64,000 bases of DNA from Polyangiaceae bacterium (GCA_015075635.1 JABTUA010000002.1:124001-188000); one strand, 5' to 3'. Counted from the first letter of the stretch, positions 35,246 to 45,021 are shown. Program-made: numbers and translations. Notes: a model not told the origin generated them from the sequence alone.

Positions 35246-36395
35246 GCCGAGCTTCGATGCCGTGGTGATCGGCGCCGGCAGCGTCGGCACGCCGGCAGCG
35301 CTCGCCCTGGCGGAGCTCGGCGCTCGGGTGCTGGTGCTCGACGCGCGCCACGGCGTCGGGCACGGCTCCAACAAAGCCGCCATCGGCGGCGTGCGCGCCA
35401 CGCACTCCCAACCCGCGAAGGTCCTGCTTTGCCTGCGCTCGCTCGAGATCTTCTCCCGCTGGCGCGAGCAGCGCGGCGACGACATCGAGTGGCGCCAGGG
35501 TGGCTACGTGTTCGGCGCCTGGCGCCCGGCGGAAGCCCAGACCTTGCGCGAGGTGGCGGAGGCGCAGCGCGCGCTCGGCCTCGACATCCGCTGGCTCGAC
35601 GCGAAGGAGCTGCTCGAGGTGGTGCCGGATCTCGAGCCGCGGGACCTGCTCGGCGGGACTCACTCGCCGGGAGATGGCCACTGCTCTCCCCTGCTGGCGC
35701 TGGAGGCGTTTCGCGCTCACGCCCAGCGCGCCGGGGTCAGCTTCCACTTCGACGAGCCCGTCACCGGCCTCGAGCTCGACGGCGATCGAGTGGTGGCCGT
35801 GCGAACCGATCGAGCGCGCTACGCGACGCGGGCGGTGCTCCACGCGGCCGGAGCGTGGGCGCGCCAGCTCGCGGCGAGCTGGGGCGAAGCGCTGCCCGTG
35901 CGCCCGGACGCGCACGAGGCCGGCATCACCGAGCCGGTGGCGCCGTTCCTGGCGCCGCTGGTGGTGGACATCCGGCCCGGTCCGGGCTCCGCGAACGTGT
36001 ACTTCTTCCAGCACGCCAGTGGTCGGCTGGTGTTCTGCCTGACGCCGTCCCCGCTCGAGTGGGGCGACGACACCCGCGAGACCAGCCGCTTCTTGCCCCT
36101 GGCCGCCGCCCGCCTGGTTGCCGCGATGCCGCGCCTCGCCGGGCTGCGCGTGCGCCGCACCTGGCGCGGGCTCTACCCGATGACCCCCGACGGCTCGCCG
36201 TTCGTGGGCTTCTCGCCGAAGGTCCCGGGCCTCTTCCTGGCAGCAGGCATGTGCGGGCAAGGCTTCATGCTCGGCCCCGCCGTGGGAGAGCTCGCCGCGC
36301 GGGCGCTGCTGGGGCAGAGCACCGATGCCGATCGCCGCGTGCTCGCGGAGCTCTCGCCGGCGCGGTCCTTCGGCCCCGCCGAGCGGCTGCGCTGA
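35238..36395 (+). CDS. DAO-family FAD oxidoreductase, beta-type subunit
   Basis: 385 residues from a GTG overlapping the previous gene by 8 bases. The FAD-binding motif is VVIGAGSVGTPAALALAELGARVLVLDA, followed by the family's GSNKAAIGGVRATHS, in the region where sarcosine oxidase and glycine oxidase bind FAD. The C-terminal phrase GLYPMTPDGSPFVG and FLAAGMCGQGFMLGPAVGE is typical of sarcosine oxidase beta, D-hydroxyproline dehydrogenase and opine oxidase. With the upstream gene it should form a membrane-associated or soluble amino-acid dehydrogenase. The exact substrate cannot be read from sequence. Its stop abuts the stop of the convergent gene with no gap. Confidence 0.87.
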   Translation: MPEPSFDAVVIGAGSVGTPAALALAELGARVLVLDARHGVGHGSNKAAIGGVRATHSQPAKVLLCLRSLEIFSRWREQRGDDIEWRQGGYVFGAWRPAEAQTLREVAEAQRALGLDIRWLDAKELLEVVPDLEPRDLLGGTHSPGDGHCSPLLALEAFRAHAQRAGVSFHFDEPVTGLELDGDRVVAVRTDRARYATRAVLHAAGAWARQLAASWGEALPVRPDAHEAGITEPVAPFLAPLVVDIRPGPGSANVYFFQHASGRLVFCLTPSPLEWGDDTRETSRFLPLAAARLVAAMPRLAGLRVRRTWRGLYPMTPDGSPFVGFSPKVPGLFLAAGMCGQGFMLGPAVGELAARALLGQSTDADRRVLAELSPARSFGPAERLR

Positions 36396-37559
36396 TCACA
36401 CCTTCTTGCAGGTCGCCTGGTTGTTGGAGATGCAGCTCGACCCGCAGCTCAGGCTGCAGCCCGTCGAGATCACCGAGTAACCCGCAGGGCAGCTCAGACC
36501 GCACTGGGTGAACTGCGTGCCGTTCACGGCGCAGCTCGCCTGGTTGTTGGAGATGCAGCTCGACCCGCAGCTCAGGCTGCAGCCGTAGCTCGTCGGGTGG
36601 TAGCCGCTCGGGCACGACAGGCCGCAGGTCGAGAAGCTGTTGCCGCAGTTGGGCGCGCAGCTCGCCTGGTTGTTCGAGATGCAGCTCGATCCGCAGCTCA
36701 GGCTACAGCCATAGCTCGTCGGGTGATAGCCGCTGGGGCACGACAGGCCGCACTGGGTGATCGACTGCATGGTCTGGTGCTTGACGCCAGTCTTCGGATC
36801 GCACGAGTCGATGGTGCACGAGTTGCCGTCGTCGATGTTCACCGGCGTGTGGGTGATCTGTCCGGTCTGCGTGTTGCAAGTGTCGGTGGTGCAGGCGTCG
36901 TTGTCGTTCACGTTGACGGCGCTGTGCTTGACCCCCGTGACCGGGTCGCACGAGTCCACCGTGCAGGCGTTGCCGTCGTCCTGCTGCGGCGGCGTCCCGG
37001 GCAAACAGTTGCCCTTGCCGTCACACTTCGCGACCCCGTCGCACACCGTTGCGTTGTCGCAAGCGGTGCCGCTCACGACGAAGCTCTTGTTGCAGACGCC
37101 GGAGGTGCAGCTCTCGTTCGTACACGGGTTGCCGTCGGCGCAGTCGGCGCTGGTCTGGCACTGCGGGGTGCCACCGCCGCCGCCGCCACCGGGTGAGCCA
37201 CCGCCACCGGGTGAGCCACCGCCGCCGGGTGAGCCGCCGCCACCGCCCGGCGTGCCGCCACCTCCCGGCGTACCACCACCGCCTGGCGTGCCGCCACCGC
37301 CCGGCGAGCCGCCGCCGCCCGCCGCGCCGCCGCCGCTGCTCGGCCAGCCGCCGCTCCCGGCTTGCCCGCCGCTACTGCCGCTGCCCGGAAAGGTCCCTCC
37401 GTCGATCCCGGGGCAGGCAGCGGCGCCGTCGGCGCAGGAGCCCTTGCCGCCGTCGAGTCCGTCGTCGGCGAGCAGCTCCTCGGCGCCATCGAAGGCAGCG
37501 CAGCCGACCAGGAGTGCCGTCCCGATCAACGCCACGGCTGCATCCCGCGTCCGCGCCAT
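36396..37559 (-). CDS. Cys-rich collagen-like lipoprotein with triple repeat
   Basis: 387 residues from the ATG at 37559. The lipobox is LLVGC (residues 16-20). A Gly/Pro-rich stretch of GGGGTPGGGGSP-type repeats (about 65-135) forms a flexible stalk. A disulphide-rich head follows: a delta-endotoxin/EGF-like series (ADCADGNPCTNESCTSGVCN; GNACTVDSCDPVTG; NDACTTDTCNTQTG; GNSCTIDSCDPKTG). The end is three near-identical units of about 35 residues (CGLSCPSGYHPTSYGCSLS, then CGSSCISNNQASC). This architecture is common among surface lipoproteins of Polyangiales. Function unknown. Confidence 0.8.
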   Translation of the reverse strand: MARTRDAAVALIGTALLVGCAAFDGAEELLADDGLDGGKGSCADGAAACPGIDGGTFPGSGSSGGQAGSGGWPSSGGGAAGGGGSPGGGGTPGGGGTPGGGGTPGGGGGSPGGGGSPGGGGSPGGGGGGGTPQCQTSADCADGNPCTNESCTSGVCNKSFVVSGTACDNATVCDGVAKCDGKGNCLPGTPPQQDDGNACTVDSCDPVTGVKHSAVNVNDNDACTTDTCNTQTGQITHTPVNIDDGNSCTIDSCDPKTGVKHQTMQSITQCGLSCPSGYHPTSYGCSLSCGSSCISNNQASCAPNCGNSFSTCGLSCPSGYHPTSYGCSLSCGSSCISNNQASCAVNGTQFTQCGLSCPAGYSVISTGCSLSCGSSCISNNQATCKKV

Positions 37560-37587
37560 GCCCTTCGAGGGTAGCGCGACCCGCCCA

Positions 37588-37616
37588 TTGACACACTTCG
37601 ACAACTGTCGTATTGA
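37588..37616 (+). promoter_or_regulatory. Promoter and operator-like palindrome before arsR-type gene
   Basis: TTGACA (37588-37593) and TATTGA (37611-37616) are spaced by 17 bases. CGACAACTGTCG, a perfect palindrome (CGACA/TGTCG), lies between them, and the surrounding ACTTCGA..TGTC..AT recurs at 37958-37976. The -10 ends only six bases before the GTG at 37623, so a leaderless message is possible. Confidence 0.6.
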
Positions 37617-37622
37617 TGCCGG

Positions 37623-37934
37623 GTGCCTCGAGAACGCGACGTGAAGAAGTTGAGCCGGGCGTTCAAGGCCCTGGCGAACGAGAATCGGCTCCAGCTCTTC
37701 CTGAACCTGCTGGAGGAGAGCCGGCTCGACCTGGCCAAAGGCCGCATGCACGACTGTTTCCTGGCCACCGTGCTGAAGAACCTGAATATCGGCGCGCCCA
37801 CCGTGAGCCACCACGTGAAGGAGCTGGAGGACGCCGGGCTCATCCAGACCGCACGGGAAGGCAAGCAGCTGGTCTGCACCATCCAGCCCGAGGCCATGCA
37901 GGCGCTGCGCGCCGTGTTCGAGGCCGAGCGCTGA
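37623..37934 (+). CDS. ArsR-family transcriptional regulator
   Basis: 103 residues. The winged helix-turn-helix is plain: FKALANENRLQLFLNLLEES, then ATVLKNLNIGAPTVSHHVKELEDAGLIQTAREGKQLVCTIQPEAMQAL. The helix phrase PTVSHHVKEL is the recognition helix. There is one cysteine (HDCFL) near position 45, close to the place of the CxC metal site of ArsR/SmtB but lacking the pair, so the inducer is probably not As or Sb. The start is a GTG at 37623; a second GTG six codons later is possible. It likely represses itself and the oxidoreductase downstream through the two similar sites. Confidence 0.85.
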   Translation: MPRERDVKKLSRAFKALANENRLQLFLNLLEESRLDLAKGRMHDCFLATVLKNLNIGAPTVSHHVKELEDAGLIQTAREGKQLVCTIQPEAMQALRAVFEAER

Positions 37935-37949
37935 AGCGCCCCTTTTTTT
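37927..37949 (+). terminator. Weak hairpin with T-run after arsR-type gene
   Basis: GCGC-TGAA-GCGC then CCC and seven T. The stem is only four base pairs and overlaps the stop codon, so termination may be partial. Confidence 0.35.
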
Positions 37950-37957
37950 GCACTGAC

Positions 37958-37976
37958 ACTTCGATACTTGTCAAAT
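37958..37976 (+). promoter_or_regulatory. Operator-like site before quinone-oxidoreductase gene
   Basis: ACTTCGATACTTGTCAAAT resembles the site at 37595-37613 (ACTTCGACAACTGTCGTAT). It is part of a TGACA...TGTCA inverted repeat with 10-bp spacing. It sits directly upstream of the AGGAGA ribosome site at 37980-37985. Confidence 0.55.
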
Positions 37977-37992
37977 TATAGGAGAACCAAAG

Positions 37993-39003
37993 ATGACCCA
38001 GATCCAACGCGACGTGATTGCCATCGAGAAGTACGGTCCCGCCAAGGTGCTGGCCCGGAGCGCGCGCCCGCTCGAGCCCGTGGGCGACGACGACGTGGCG
38101 ATCGCCGTCAAGTACTCGGGCGTCAACTTCGCCGACATCCAGATGCGGCTCGGCTTCTACCCCGACGCACCAAAGCGTCCGTTCGTTCCGGGCTACGAGG
38201 TGAGCGGCACCGTCGCGCGCGTCGGCAAGAGCGTGTCGCGCTTCAAGGTAGGCGATCCGGTCGTCGCTGGCACCTACTTCGGCGGCTACGCTTCCGAGGT
38301 CACCATCCCAGCCATTCAGGCGTTCCCCTTGCCCGAGAACACCGACCTGCGCGGCGCCGCAGCGCTCCCCGTGAGCTTCTTCACGGCGCACCTCGCGCTC
38401 GTGGAGATGGGGCGAGTCCGCGCCGGTGACCGCGTGCTCATCGAGTGCGCGACGGGTGGGGTCGGGACCATCGCCGTGCAGATGGCGAAGCACCTGGGCG
38501 CCGAGGTGGTGGGGCTGACCACGACGGCGGCGAAGAAGGACTACATCGCCAGCCTGGGCGCGACTCCATACACACGCGACGAGCTCTTCGCCGACGAGAG
38601 CATCACCAACTTCGACTTCATCCTCCAGGCCTCCGGCGGCAAGGAGATCCGGCGCCAGCTGCCGCGCCTGGGCCTGACCGGTCGCATGGTCTGCATGGGC
38701 CTGAACTCGGGCGTGAAGGACGGACGGCGAGATTTTCTGCGCCTGGCCACCGCGGTGGTGCAGACCCCACGGCTCTCCGTGCTGGAGATGTTGAACAAGA
38801 ACATTGGCGTGTTCGGCCTGAACGCGCTGCACGTGCTCAGAGACCCGAAGTGGGTCGAACGACTGACCGGCGCGCTGGAGAACGCCGGCGGAATGCGGCT
38901 CGAGCCCCACGTCGGCAAGGTGTTCGCGGCGAGCGACGCCGCGGAGGCGCACCGCTATCTCGAGACGCGCCAGGCCACCGGCAAAGTGCTGCTGGAGTGG
39001 TGA
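37993..39003 (+). CDS. Quinone-oxidoreductase-like medium-chain dehydrogenase (MDR)
   Basis: 336 residues. The N-terminal GroES-like domain includes VKYSGVNFADIQMRLGFYP and FVPGYEVSGTVARVG, the usual MDR opening, without the structural-zinc cysteines. The Rossmann fold has GDRVLIECATGGVGTIAVQMAKHLGAEVVG (NADPH motif AxxGGVG). This fits the zeta-crystallin/quinone oxidoreductase branch, which reduces quinones or enals with NADPH. An AGGAGA ribosome site lies 7 bp before the ATG. With the ArsR regulator upstream it probably forms a small, inducible detoxification unit. Confidence 0.87.
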   Translation: MTQIQRDVIAIEKYGPAKVLARSARPLEPVGDDDVAIAVKYSGVNFADIQMRLGFYPDAPKRPFVPGYEVSGTVARVGKSVSRFKVGDPVVAGTYFGGYASEVTIPAIQAFPLPENTDLRGAAALPVSFFTAHLALVEMGRVRAGDRVLIECATGGVGTIAVQMAKHLGAEVVGLTTTAAKKDYIASLGATPYTRDELFADESITNFDFILQASGGKEIRRQLPRLGLTGRMVCMGLNSGVKDGRRDFLRLATAVVQTPRLSVLEMLNKNIGVFGLNALHVLRDPKWVERLTGALENAGGMRLEPHVGKVFAASDAAEAHRYLETRQATGKVLLEW

Positions 39004-39066
39004 TCTCCGAAGCGGCGGAGCCCGGGCTTGTGGGCGCGGCGGATCGCGCCAATAATCCAGGTTCCG

Positions 39067-40446
<1,380 letters not shown>

Positions 40447-40462
40447 CCAGTATCCTGTGCGC

Positions 40463-41446
40463 ATGCGCGGCGTCGTGGGGCTCTCGGCCACGTTGGTGGT
40501 GTGTTCCTCCGCGCGGGCCCAGACCGTGGACGCCGCCGCCGCGGAGACTCTGTTCCAGGAGGGCCGCAGGGCGTTCGACGCCGGCAACTACGAGAGCGCT
40601 TGCCAGAAGTTCGCCGAGAGCCAGCGGCTGGATCCGGGAGCGGGCACGCTGATCAACCTGGCGGCGTGTCAGGAGAAGCTCGGCCGGCTCGCGCGCGCCT
40701 GGGAGAGCTGGCAGGAAGCGTTGCGCTCACTTCCAGCTGGGGACTCCCGCCGCCCTATGGTGCTGGCCCGTGCCAAGGACATCGAGCAGCGCATGCCGCG
40801 CTTGAGCATCGAGCTCGCAGCCGGAGCGCCGGACGGGATCGAGGTCAAGCGCGGCGGCGTGAAGCTCGGGCGCGCGGCCTTCGGCGTCGCGCTCCCGGTG
40901 GACACGGGGGAGCTCGAGATCGAGGTGACCGCCCCGGGCAGGAAGCCGCGGCGCTACAAGGTGTCGCTGGCCGAAGGCGCAACCGAGAAGCTCGTGGTGG
41001 AGGCCGGGGAAGCCGACGGCTCCGCCACGGAGGAGCTCGAGCCCAAGGCGCCCCCGGTGGCGGCGGTCACGCCGGTGCCGGCGGCGGACCGCGTGATGCA
41101 CCGAGCGCCAGATCGCACGCTCGGGTATCTGGTGACGGGGGCAGGTGCCGCAACGCTCGCGGTGAGCGCGGTCACCGGCTACTTCGCGCTGAGGCAGAAG
41201 CAGACCATGGACGACCGCTGCGCCACGGTCGGCGGAAAGCAGCGCTGCGACAGCGAAGGGCTGGACGCCGCGGACCGCGGCAAGACCTTCGCGACCATCA
41301 GCACGGCGACCTTCGCCGCCGGCGCGGTCGTCACCGGCCTGGGCGTGTACCTGATCGTGTCCGCCAAGGGCGAGCCCATCCGCGTGGGCGCGGGGGTGGC
41401 ACCCGGGGGCGGCCTGCTCACCGTGGGAGGACCGTGGGCCTTCTGA
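40463..41446 (+). CDS. Exported TPR-type protein with two membrane helices
   Basis: 327 residues from the ATG at 40463. A signal peptide ending at SARAQ precedes one or two TPR units (AAAETLFQEGRRAFDAGNYESACQKFAESQRLDPG, then LINLAACQEKLGRLARAWESWQEAL). A PEGA-like beta region follows (LAAGAPDGIEVKRGGVKLGRAAFGVALPVDTGELEIEVTAPGR). Two hydrophobic segments in the last third (TLGYLVTGAGAATLAVSAVTGYFAL and TFAAGAVVTGLGVYLIV) may anchor it. The same TPR/PEGA/two-helix design follows Ser/Thr kinases repeatedly in Polyangiales. Its role is unknown. It overlaps the next gene by 13 bases. Confidence 0.75.
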   Translation: MRGVVGLSATLVVCSSARAQTVDAAAAETLFQEGRRAFDAGNYESACQKFAESQRLDPGAGTLINLAACQEKLGRLARAWESWQEALRSLPAGDSRRPMVLARAKDIEQRMPRLSIELAAGAPDGIEVKRGGVKLGRAAFGVALPVDTGELEIEVTAPGRKPRRYKVSLAEGATEKLVVEAGEADGSATEELEPKAPPVAAVTPVPAADRVMHRAPDRTLGYLVTGAGAATLAVSAVTGYFALRQKQTMDDRCATVGGKQRCDSEGLDAADRGKTFATISTATFAAGAVVTGLGVYLIVSAKGEPIRVGAGVAPGGGLLTVGGPWAF

Positions 41447-42585
41447 CTCCGTCGCGCGCCCTCTTGGCCGCCGGCCTGCTCACCGGCGGCGGCGCCTGCG
41501 AGGCGGTGATCGGCGCGGACTTCGACGACGTCGCGCCCATCGAGACAGGCAGCGCAGACTCGGGTGCGCCAGACGCAGACTCGGGCAAGTGCGCGCTCGC
41601 CCGCCCACCGCCGCCGCCCGCGCTGACCAACAGCGGCGGCGACGCCGACGTGTGGGTGATCGCGAAGGACGTGATCTTCGGCGAAGAGACCACGGACAAG
41701 GGGACCAAACCGCCGAGCATCGGCTACGACCTCGACGGGTTGTGCGCGAATCGTGGTGATCCACCGCCGTGCCAGCCGCAGCAGGGTGGCGACCCCACGG
41801 ACGGACCGAAGGGCGAAGACAACGCCACTTGCGCCATGGTCGGAGACCAGTGGTCGGTGCTCGGGCAACAAGATCCACCGCTGACCAGCGCCATCGCGAC
41901 GGCGGGTGTCAAGAGCGGGAAGTTCTCCCCGCTGCTGATCTTGCGCGTCCTGGACTGGGTCGCTGGCTACGACGACGAGCAGGTCACCGTCGAGTGGTAC
42001 GTGGCGCTGCCGGCGAACCTGGCGCCCAGTGGAGCCTTCGCTCCGGAGTTCGACGGCTCCGACACCTGGCCGGTGCTCTCGAAATCGACGGGCTCGAGCG
42101 AGCCGCTCAAGTTCGTGGACGAGAAGGCCTACGTGACCGGTCGCGTCCTGGTGGCGCGCTTCCCGACGGCGAAGATCCCGCTCACCACCGCCTTCTTCGA
42201 CTTGCAGGACGCGATCGTCACCGGCCAGCTCCAGCTCGGCCAGGACGGCAAGTGGACGCTCTCGGGCGGCATGATCGCGGGCATCACGGCGGCGGACGAA
42301 ATGCTGCGGCTGATGCCCAAGTTCACGCAGGCGCTCCTGGGATTCCCGCTCTGCGCGAACATCTCGACCTACTCGCAGCAGATCAAGCCGTGGGTCTGCG
42401 CCTCGGCGGAGGCGCTCTTGCCCGGCACTCCTGCGGGCAGCGGCTGCAACGCCATGAGCGTCGGCGTCGGCTTCAACGGCGTCGAGGTGAAGCTCGGCGA
42501 AGCGCACACTCCCCCCGAGCCGGAGCTCTGCCCCCCCGGCGCCGACCCCGCGGTGGACACCTGCGCGCCGGCCGACGGCGGCTGA
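41434..42585 (+). CDS. Lipoprotein of unknown function
   Basis: 383 residues from a GTG overlapping the previous gene. The signal LLAAGLLTGGGAC is followed by CEAVIGADFDDV, the typical mature start of myxobacterial CxxVIGADF lipoproteins. The body is strand-rich with several Cys (CANRGDPPPCQ, TCAMVGDQ, CNAMSVGVGF) and no enzyme motif. Likely in the same unit as the kinase and the TPR protein. Its stop lies 3 bp before that of the convergent OmpA-type gene. Confidence 0.7.
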   Translation: MGLLTPSRALLAAGLLTGGGACEAVIGADFDDVAPIETGSADSGAPDADSGKCALARPPPPPALTNSGGDADVWVIAKDVIFGEETTDKGTKPPSIGYDLDGLCANRGDPPPCQPQQGGDPTDGPKGEDNATCAMVGDQWSVLGQQDPPLTSAIATAGVKSGKFSPLLILRVLDWVAGYDDEQVTVEWYVALPANLAPSGAFAPEFDGSDTWPVLSKSTGSSEPLKFVDEKAYVTGRVLVARFPTAKIPLTTAFFDLQDAIVTGQLQLGQDGKWTLSGGMIAGITAADEMLRLMPKFTQALLGFPLCANISTYSQQIKPWVCASAEALLPGTPAGSGCNAMSVGVGFNGVEVKLGEAHTPPEPELCPPGADPAVDTCAPADGG

Positions 42586-42588
42586 GCC

Positions 42589-43548
42589 TCACTCCGGCGT
42601 GACGATGAGCTCGACGCGCCGGTTGTTCGCGCGCCCTTCGGCCGTGTCGTTCGTCGCGATGGGCCGCGAGGGCCCGATGCCGGTGGCCTTGATCTTGTCC
42701 GAGGGGATCCCCTGCGACACCAGGTAGGCGCGCACCGCGTCGGCGCGCTGGAACGAAAGCTCCTCGTTCTTCTTGGCGGTGCCGCGCGAGTCCGTGTGCC
42801 CCTCGACCAAGATCGCCTTGAATCCCTGCTCCTTCAGCGCCTTCGCCACGTCGTCGAGCTTCGACTTCGCGATCGGCAAGAGCTCGTACTTGCCCGAAGC
42901 GAACAGCACCTCACCGGAGATGGTGATCACCACGCCGCGCTTCTCTTCCTTGATCTTCGCGACCTCGGCCAGGCTGGCCATCGCGGCGGACAGGCGCTTC
43001 TCGGTCTCGGCGCGCTTCTTCTGCTCTTCCTCCAGCTGCTTCTGGGTCTTCTTGACCTCTTGGTCCTTCTTCGCCAGCTCCGCGGCGGTCAGCTTGCGGT
43101 CGGCCTCGGCCTGCTTGCGCTCGGCATCCAGCTTGCGCTTCTCCTCTTCGAGCTCCGCCTTGGTCTTGGCCAGGCTCTTCTTGGCCTTGTCCCCTTCGGC
43201 CAGCTGAGCGGCCTGAAGATCCCGGGCTGCTTGGTCGCGCCGCTGAGCCGCGGCGGCCACCTCGCCTTGTGCTGCGGCGACCTGCGCCTTGCGCATGGCG
43301 ATGTACGCCAAGGTCTTGGTGACCTCTTCGTCCCCGTCGTCCTTGAACGAAGTCTCGGCCTGGTCGAGCGCCTGCTTCGCGGTGTCGAGTTGCGCCGGAG
43401 TCAGCTTCGCGGCTGGGCCCTTGGCGGCACGATCGTAGGCGTCTCGCGCGTCCATCAGCTCCTTCGGAGCCAACGTGGTGCCACAAGCGAGCGAGCCGAG
43501 AGCCGCGCTCAGCGTCAGCCCAGCGAAGGTCCTGGAAATTCGAGTCAT
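42589..43548 (-). CDS. OmpA-family lipoprotein with DUF4398-like and coiled-coil parts
   Basis: 319 residues. The lipobox is SLAC (GSLACGTTLAP). A DUF4398-like helical stretch (KELMDARDAYDRAAKGPAAKL) leads to a long coiled coil (about 105-190, AKTKAELEEEKRKLDAER and similar). The C-terminal OmpA domain binds peptidoglycan: GEVLFASGKYELLP, ILVEGHTDSRGTAKKNEELSFQRADAVRAYL and GPSRPIATNDTAEGRANNRRVELIV. It should tether outer membrane and cell wall. A strong ribosome site (GAGGAGGAG) precedes the start. The next gene encodes a smaller DUF4398 lipoprotein in the same direction. Confidence 0.87.
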   Translation of the reverse strand: MTRISRTFAGLTLSAALGSLACGTTLAPKELMDARDAYDRAAKGPAAKLTPAQLDTAKQALDQAETSFKDDGDEEVTKTLAYIAMRKAQVAAAQGEVAAAAQRRDQAARDLQAAQLAEGDKAKKSLAKTKAELEEEKRKLDAERKQAEADRKLTAAELAKKDQEVKKTQKQLEEEQKKRAETEKRLSAAMASLAEVAKIKEEKRGVVITISGEVLFASGKYELLPIAKSKLDDVAKALKEQGFKAILVEGHTDSRGTAKKNEELSFQRADAVRAYLVSQGIPSDKIKATGIGPSRPIATNDTAEGRANNRRVELIVTPE

Positions 43549-43571
43549 GCTGCTGCTCCTCCTCGCCCTGC

Positions 43572-43931
43572 CTACTCGTTCGCCTTCGCCTTGAAGGCCT
43601 TCACTTGATCGACGGCCGCTTGCGCCTCCGCCTTGGCGGCGGCCTCGCGCGCCATGTGCAGCGCCAGGTCAGCGTCCGCCTCCGCACGCTGCAAGACCCA
43701 GCTCGCTTCCTCGTTGTCGCCGGCGCTCATGAGCTCCTTGGCTCGCGCCAGCCCCTCCTTGGCGCGCTTCAACATCAGGTTGGCCTCGGGGTTGCCCGGC
43801 GCGCCAGCCACCTCCGCGGCGCGTACGGCAGCGGTCGCCGACGTCACGCGCTCGTTCGGCGCGGCGGCTCCTCCGCAAGCGGCGCCGAACAAGGCGAGCG
43901 CCAAGCCAAAACAGACGACGCGGATAGACAT
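43572..43931 (-). CDS. DUF4398-type small lipoprotein
   Basis: 119 residues. The signal peptide ends in the lipobox FGAAC. The mature protein is one helical domain (RVTSATAAVRAAEVAGAPGNPEANLMLKRAKEGLARAKELM then an Ala/Glu-rich coiled end) of the DUF4398 type, and partly repeats the N-terminal part of the following OmpA-type protein. GGGAGGTGAC precedes the start. It probably acts together with the OmpA-family lipoprotein 23 bp downstream. Confidence 0.8.
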   Translation of the reverse strand: MSIRVVCFGLALALFGAACGGAAAPNERVTSATAAVRAAEVAGAPGNPEANLMLKRAKEGLARAKELMSAGDNEEASWVLQRAEADADLALHMAREAAAKAEAQAAVDQVKAFKAKANE

Positions 43932-43957
43932 GTCACCTCCCTGGCGGGTCCGAGAGG

Positions 43958-43987
43958 ACTATAGGTGGGGATTGCGCGGGCGCACAA
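43958..43987 (-). promoter_or_regulatory. Probable promoter of the DUF4398-OmpA pair
   Basis: On the minus strand, TTGTGC (43987-43982) and TATAGT (43963-43958) are 18 bases apart, and the start codon follows 26 bases later with a good ribosome site. Confidence 0.5.
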
Positions 43988-44020
43988 TGGGGTAGTCCCC
44001 CTCGGGCGAGAACTCCGAGC

Positions 44021-44992
44021 TCAGTCGAACCGAGCGACCTCTTCGGGCGGAACGCCGAGCGTCGGGATGCGGCCGCCGAGCGTCACGGTCTTGAGCCAAC
44101 CGAGCACCGGGCGCGGGCCGGGGGCGCCGGCGAACACGCTCCGCACGCACTCGACGTAGTCTTCCATGATGCGCGCGGCGAGAGACGCGCCGACGTCGGC
44201 GCGCGCTAGCGCAGGCATGCTGGTGTAGCCCGGGAACGGACGCAGCGCGGCCCAACCGAGACCGAGCGCCGCCAGGTGCAGCTCGTCCGACAAGCGCGCT
44301 CGCCCCGCTCGCCGCGCCAACGCCGAGAGGCGCTCGACGGCAGCATTCGGCTCGATCTCCGGGCACGGCGGCAACTCGCGGTAGATGGGCGACACGGTCT
44401 CGGGAACGTAGTGGAGCGCCAGCGAGGTCTCGAAGAAGCCTGCGTGGAAGTCCTGGGGAAAGAGCTGCGTCACCGCGTGCCGTTCTTCGTCCGACAGGGC
44501 GGCGAGCGCGTCGCCGAGCTCGGACACGTCCAACCGCACCAAGCGGTCCATCAGCAGGTTGAGCGGCTGCACCGCTCGCACGCCTCGCCGCTCGAGCAGC
44601 CTCACTCCGGCGTCCAGCGCGACGGCGTGCAGCGGAGAGCCGTGGAAGGTCGCCAGGACGACGCGCCGCACGCCCAGATCGGCGAGCGCGGAGCAGGCGC
44701 GCTCCACCAGCGCCTTCACCAGCGGGTAGGGCGTGACCCGAGTGCCAGGACCAGCCGCGGGCTCCGCGCCGGCCTCGATGCTGGCCGCCACCAGCATGGG
44801 CCAGCCCTCTTCCTTGCCGAGCACGCGGTGCGCGTCGCGGGCCAGGGCCATGCTGATCAGGTGATCGTTGTGCAGCGACAGGTGCGGGCCGTGGTACTCG
44901 ACCGGGTTGACCGGCAGGTACACCGGCGCGCCGCTGGCCAAGAGCCGCATCATCTCGGAGTGCGGCAGATCGAGGAGCGGGACGACTTCCAA
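44021..44992 (-). CDS. Creatininase-family amidohydrolase
   Basis: 323 residues. The metal-binding pattern of creatininase/MftE enzymes is present: PVNPVEYHGPHLSLHNDHLISMALAR (Glu, His and the DH pair), then RRVVLATFHGSPLHAVALDAG and the acidic/His residues of FPQDFHAGFFETSLALHYVP. Family members cleave cyclic or linear amides at a two-metal site; substrates include creatinine and the mycofactocin precursor. No mycofactocin genes surround it, so the substrate is open. It stands alone on its strand. Confidence 0.85.
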   Translation of the reverse strand: MEVVPLLDLPHSEMMRLLASGAPVYLPVNPVEYHGPHLSLHNDHLISMALARDAHRVLGKEEGWPMLVAASIEAGAEPAAGPGTRVTPYPLVKALVERACSALADLGVRRVVLATFHGSPLHAVALDAGVRLLERRGVRAVQPLNLLMDRLVRLDVSELGDALAALSDEERHAVTQLFPQDFHAGFFETSLALHYVPETVSPIYRELPPCPEIEPNAAVERLSALARRAGRARLSDELHLAALGLGWAALRPFPGYTSMPALARADVGASLAARIMEDYVECVRSVFAGAPGPRPVLGWLKTVTLGGRIPTLGVPPEEVARFD

Positions 44993-45021
44993 CGTGCAGC
45001 CACGTTAGCAGAAGCCGCCGC

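Noticed and set aside
37190..37330. Repeats rich in ccaccgggtgagcc as a possible repeat array
   Set aside because: They encode the Gly/Pro stalk of the lipoprotein on the minus strand; no spacer structure.
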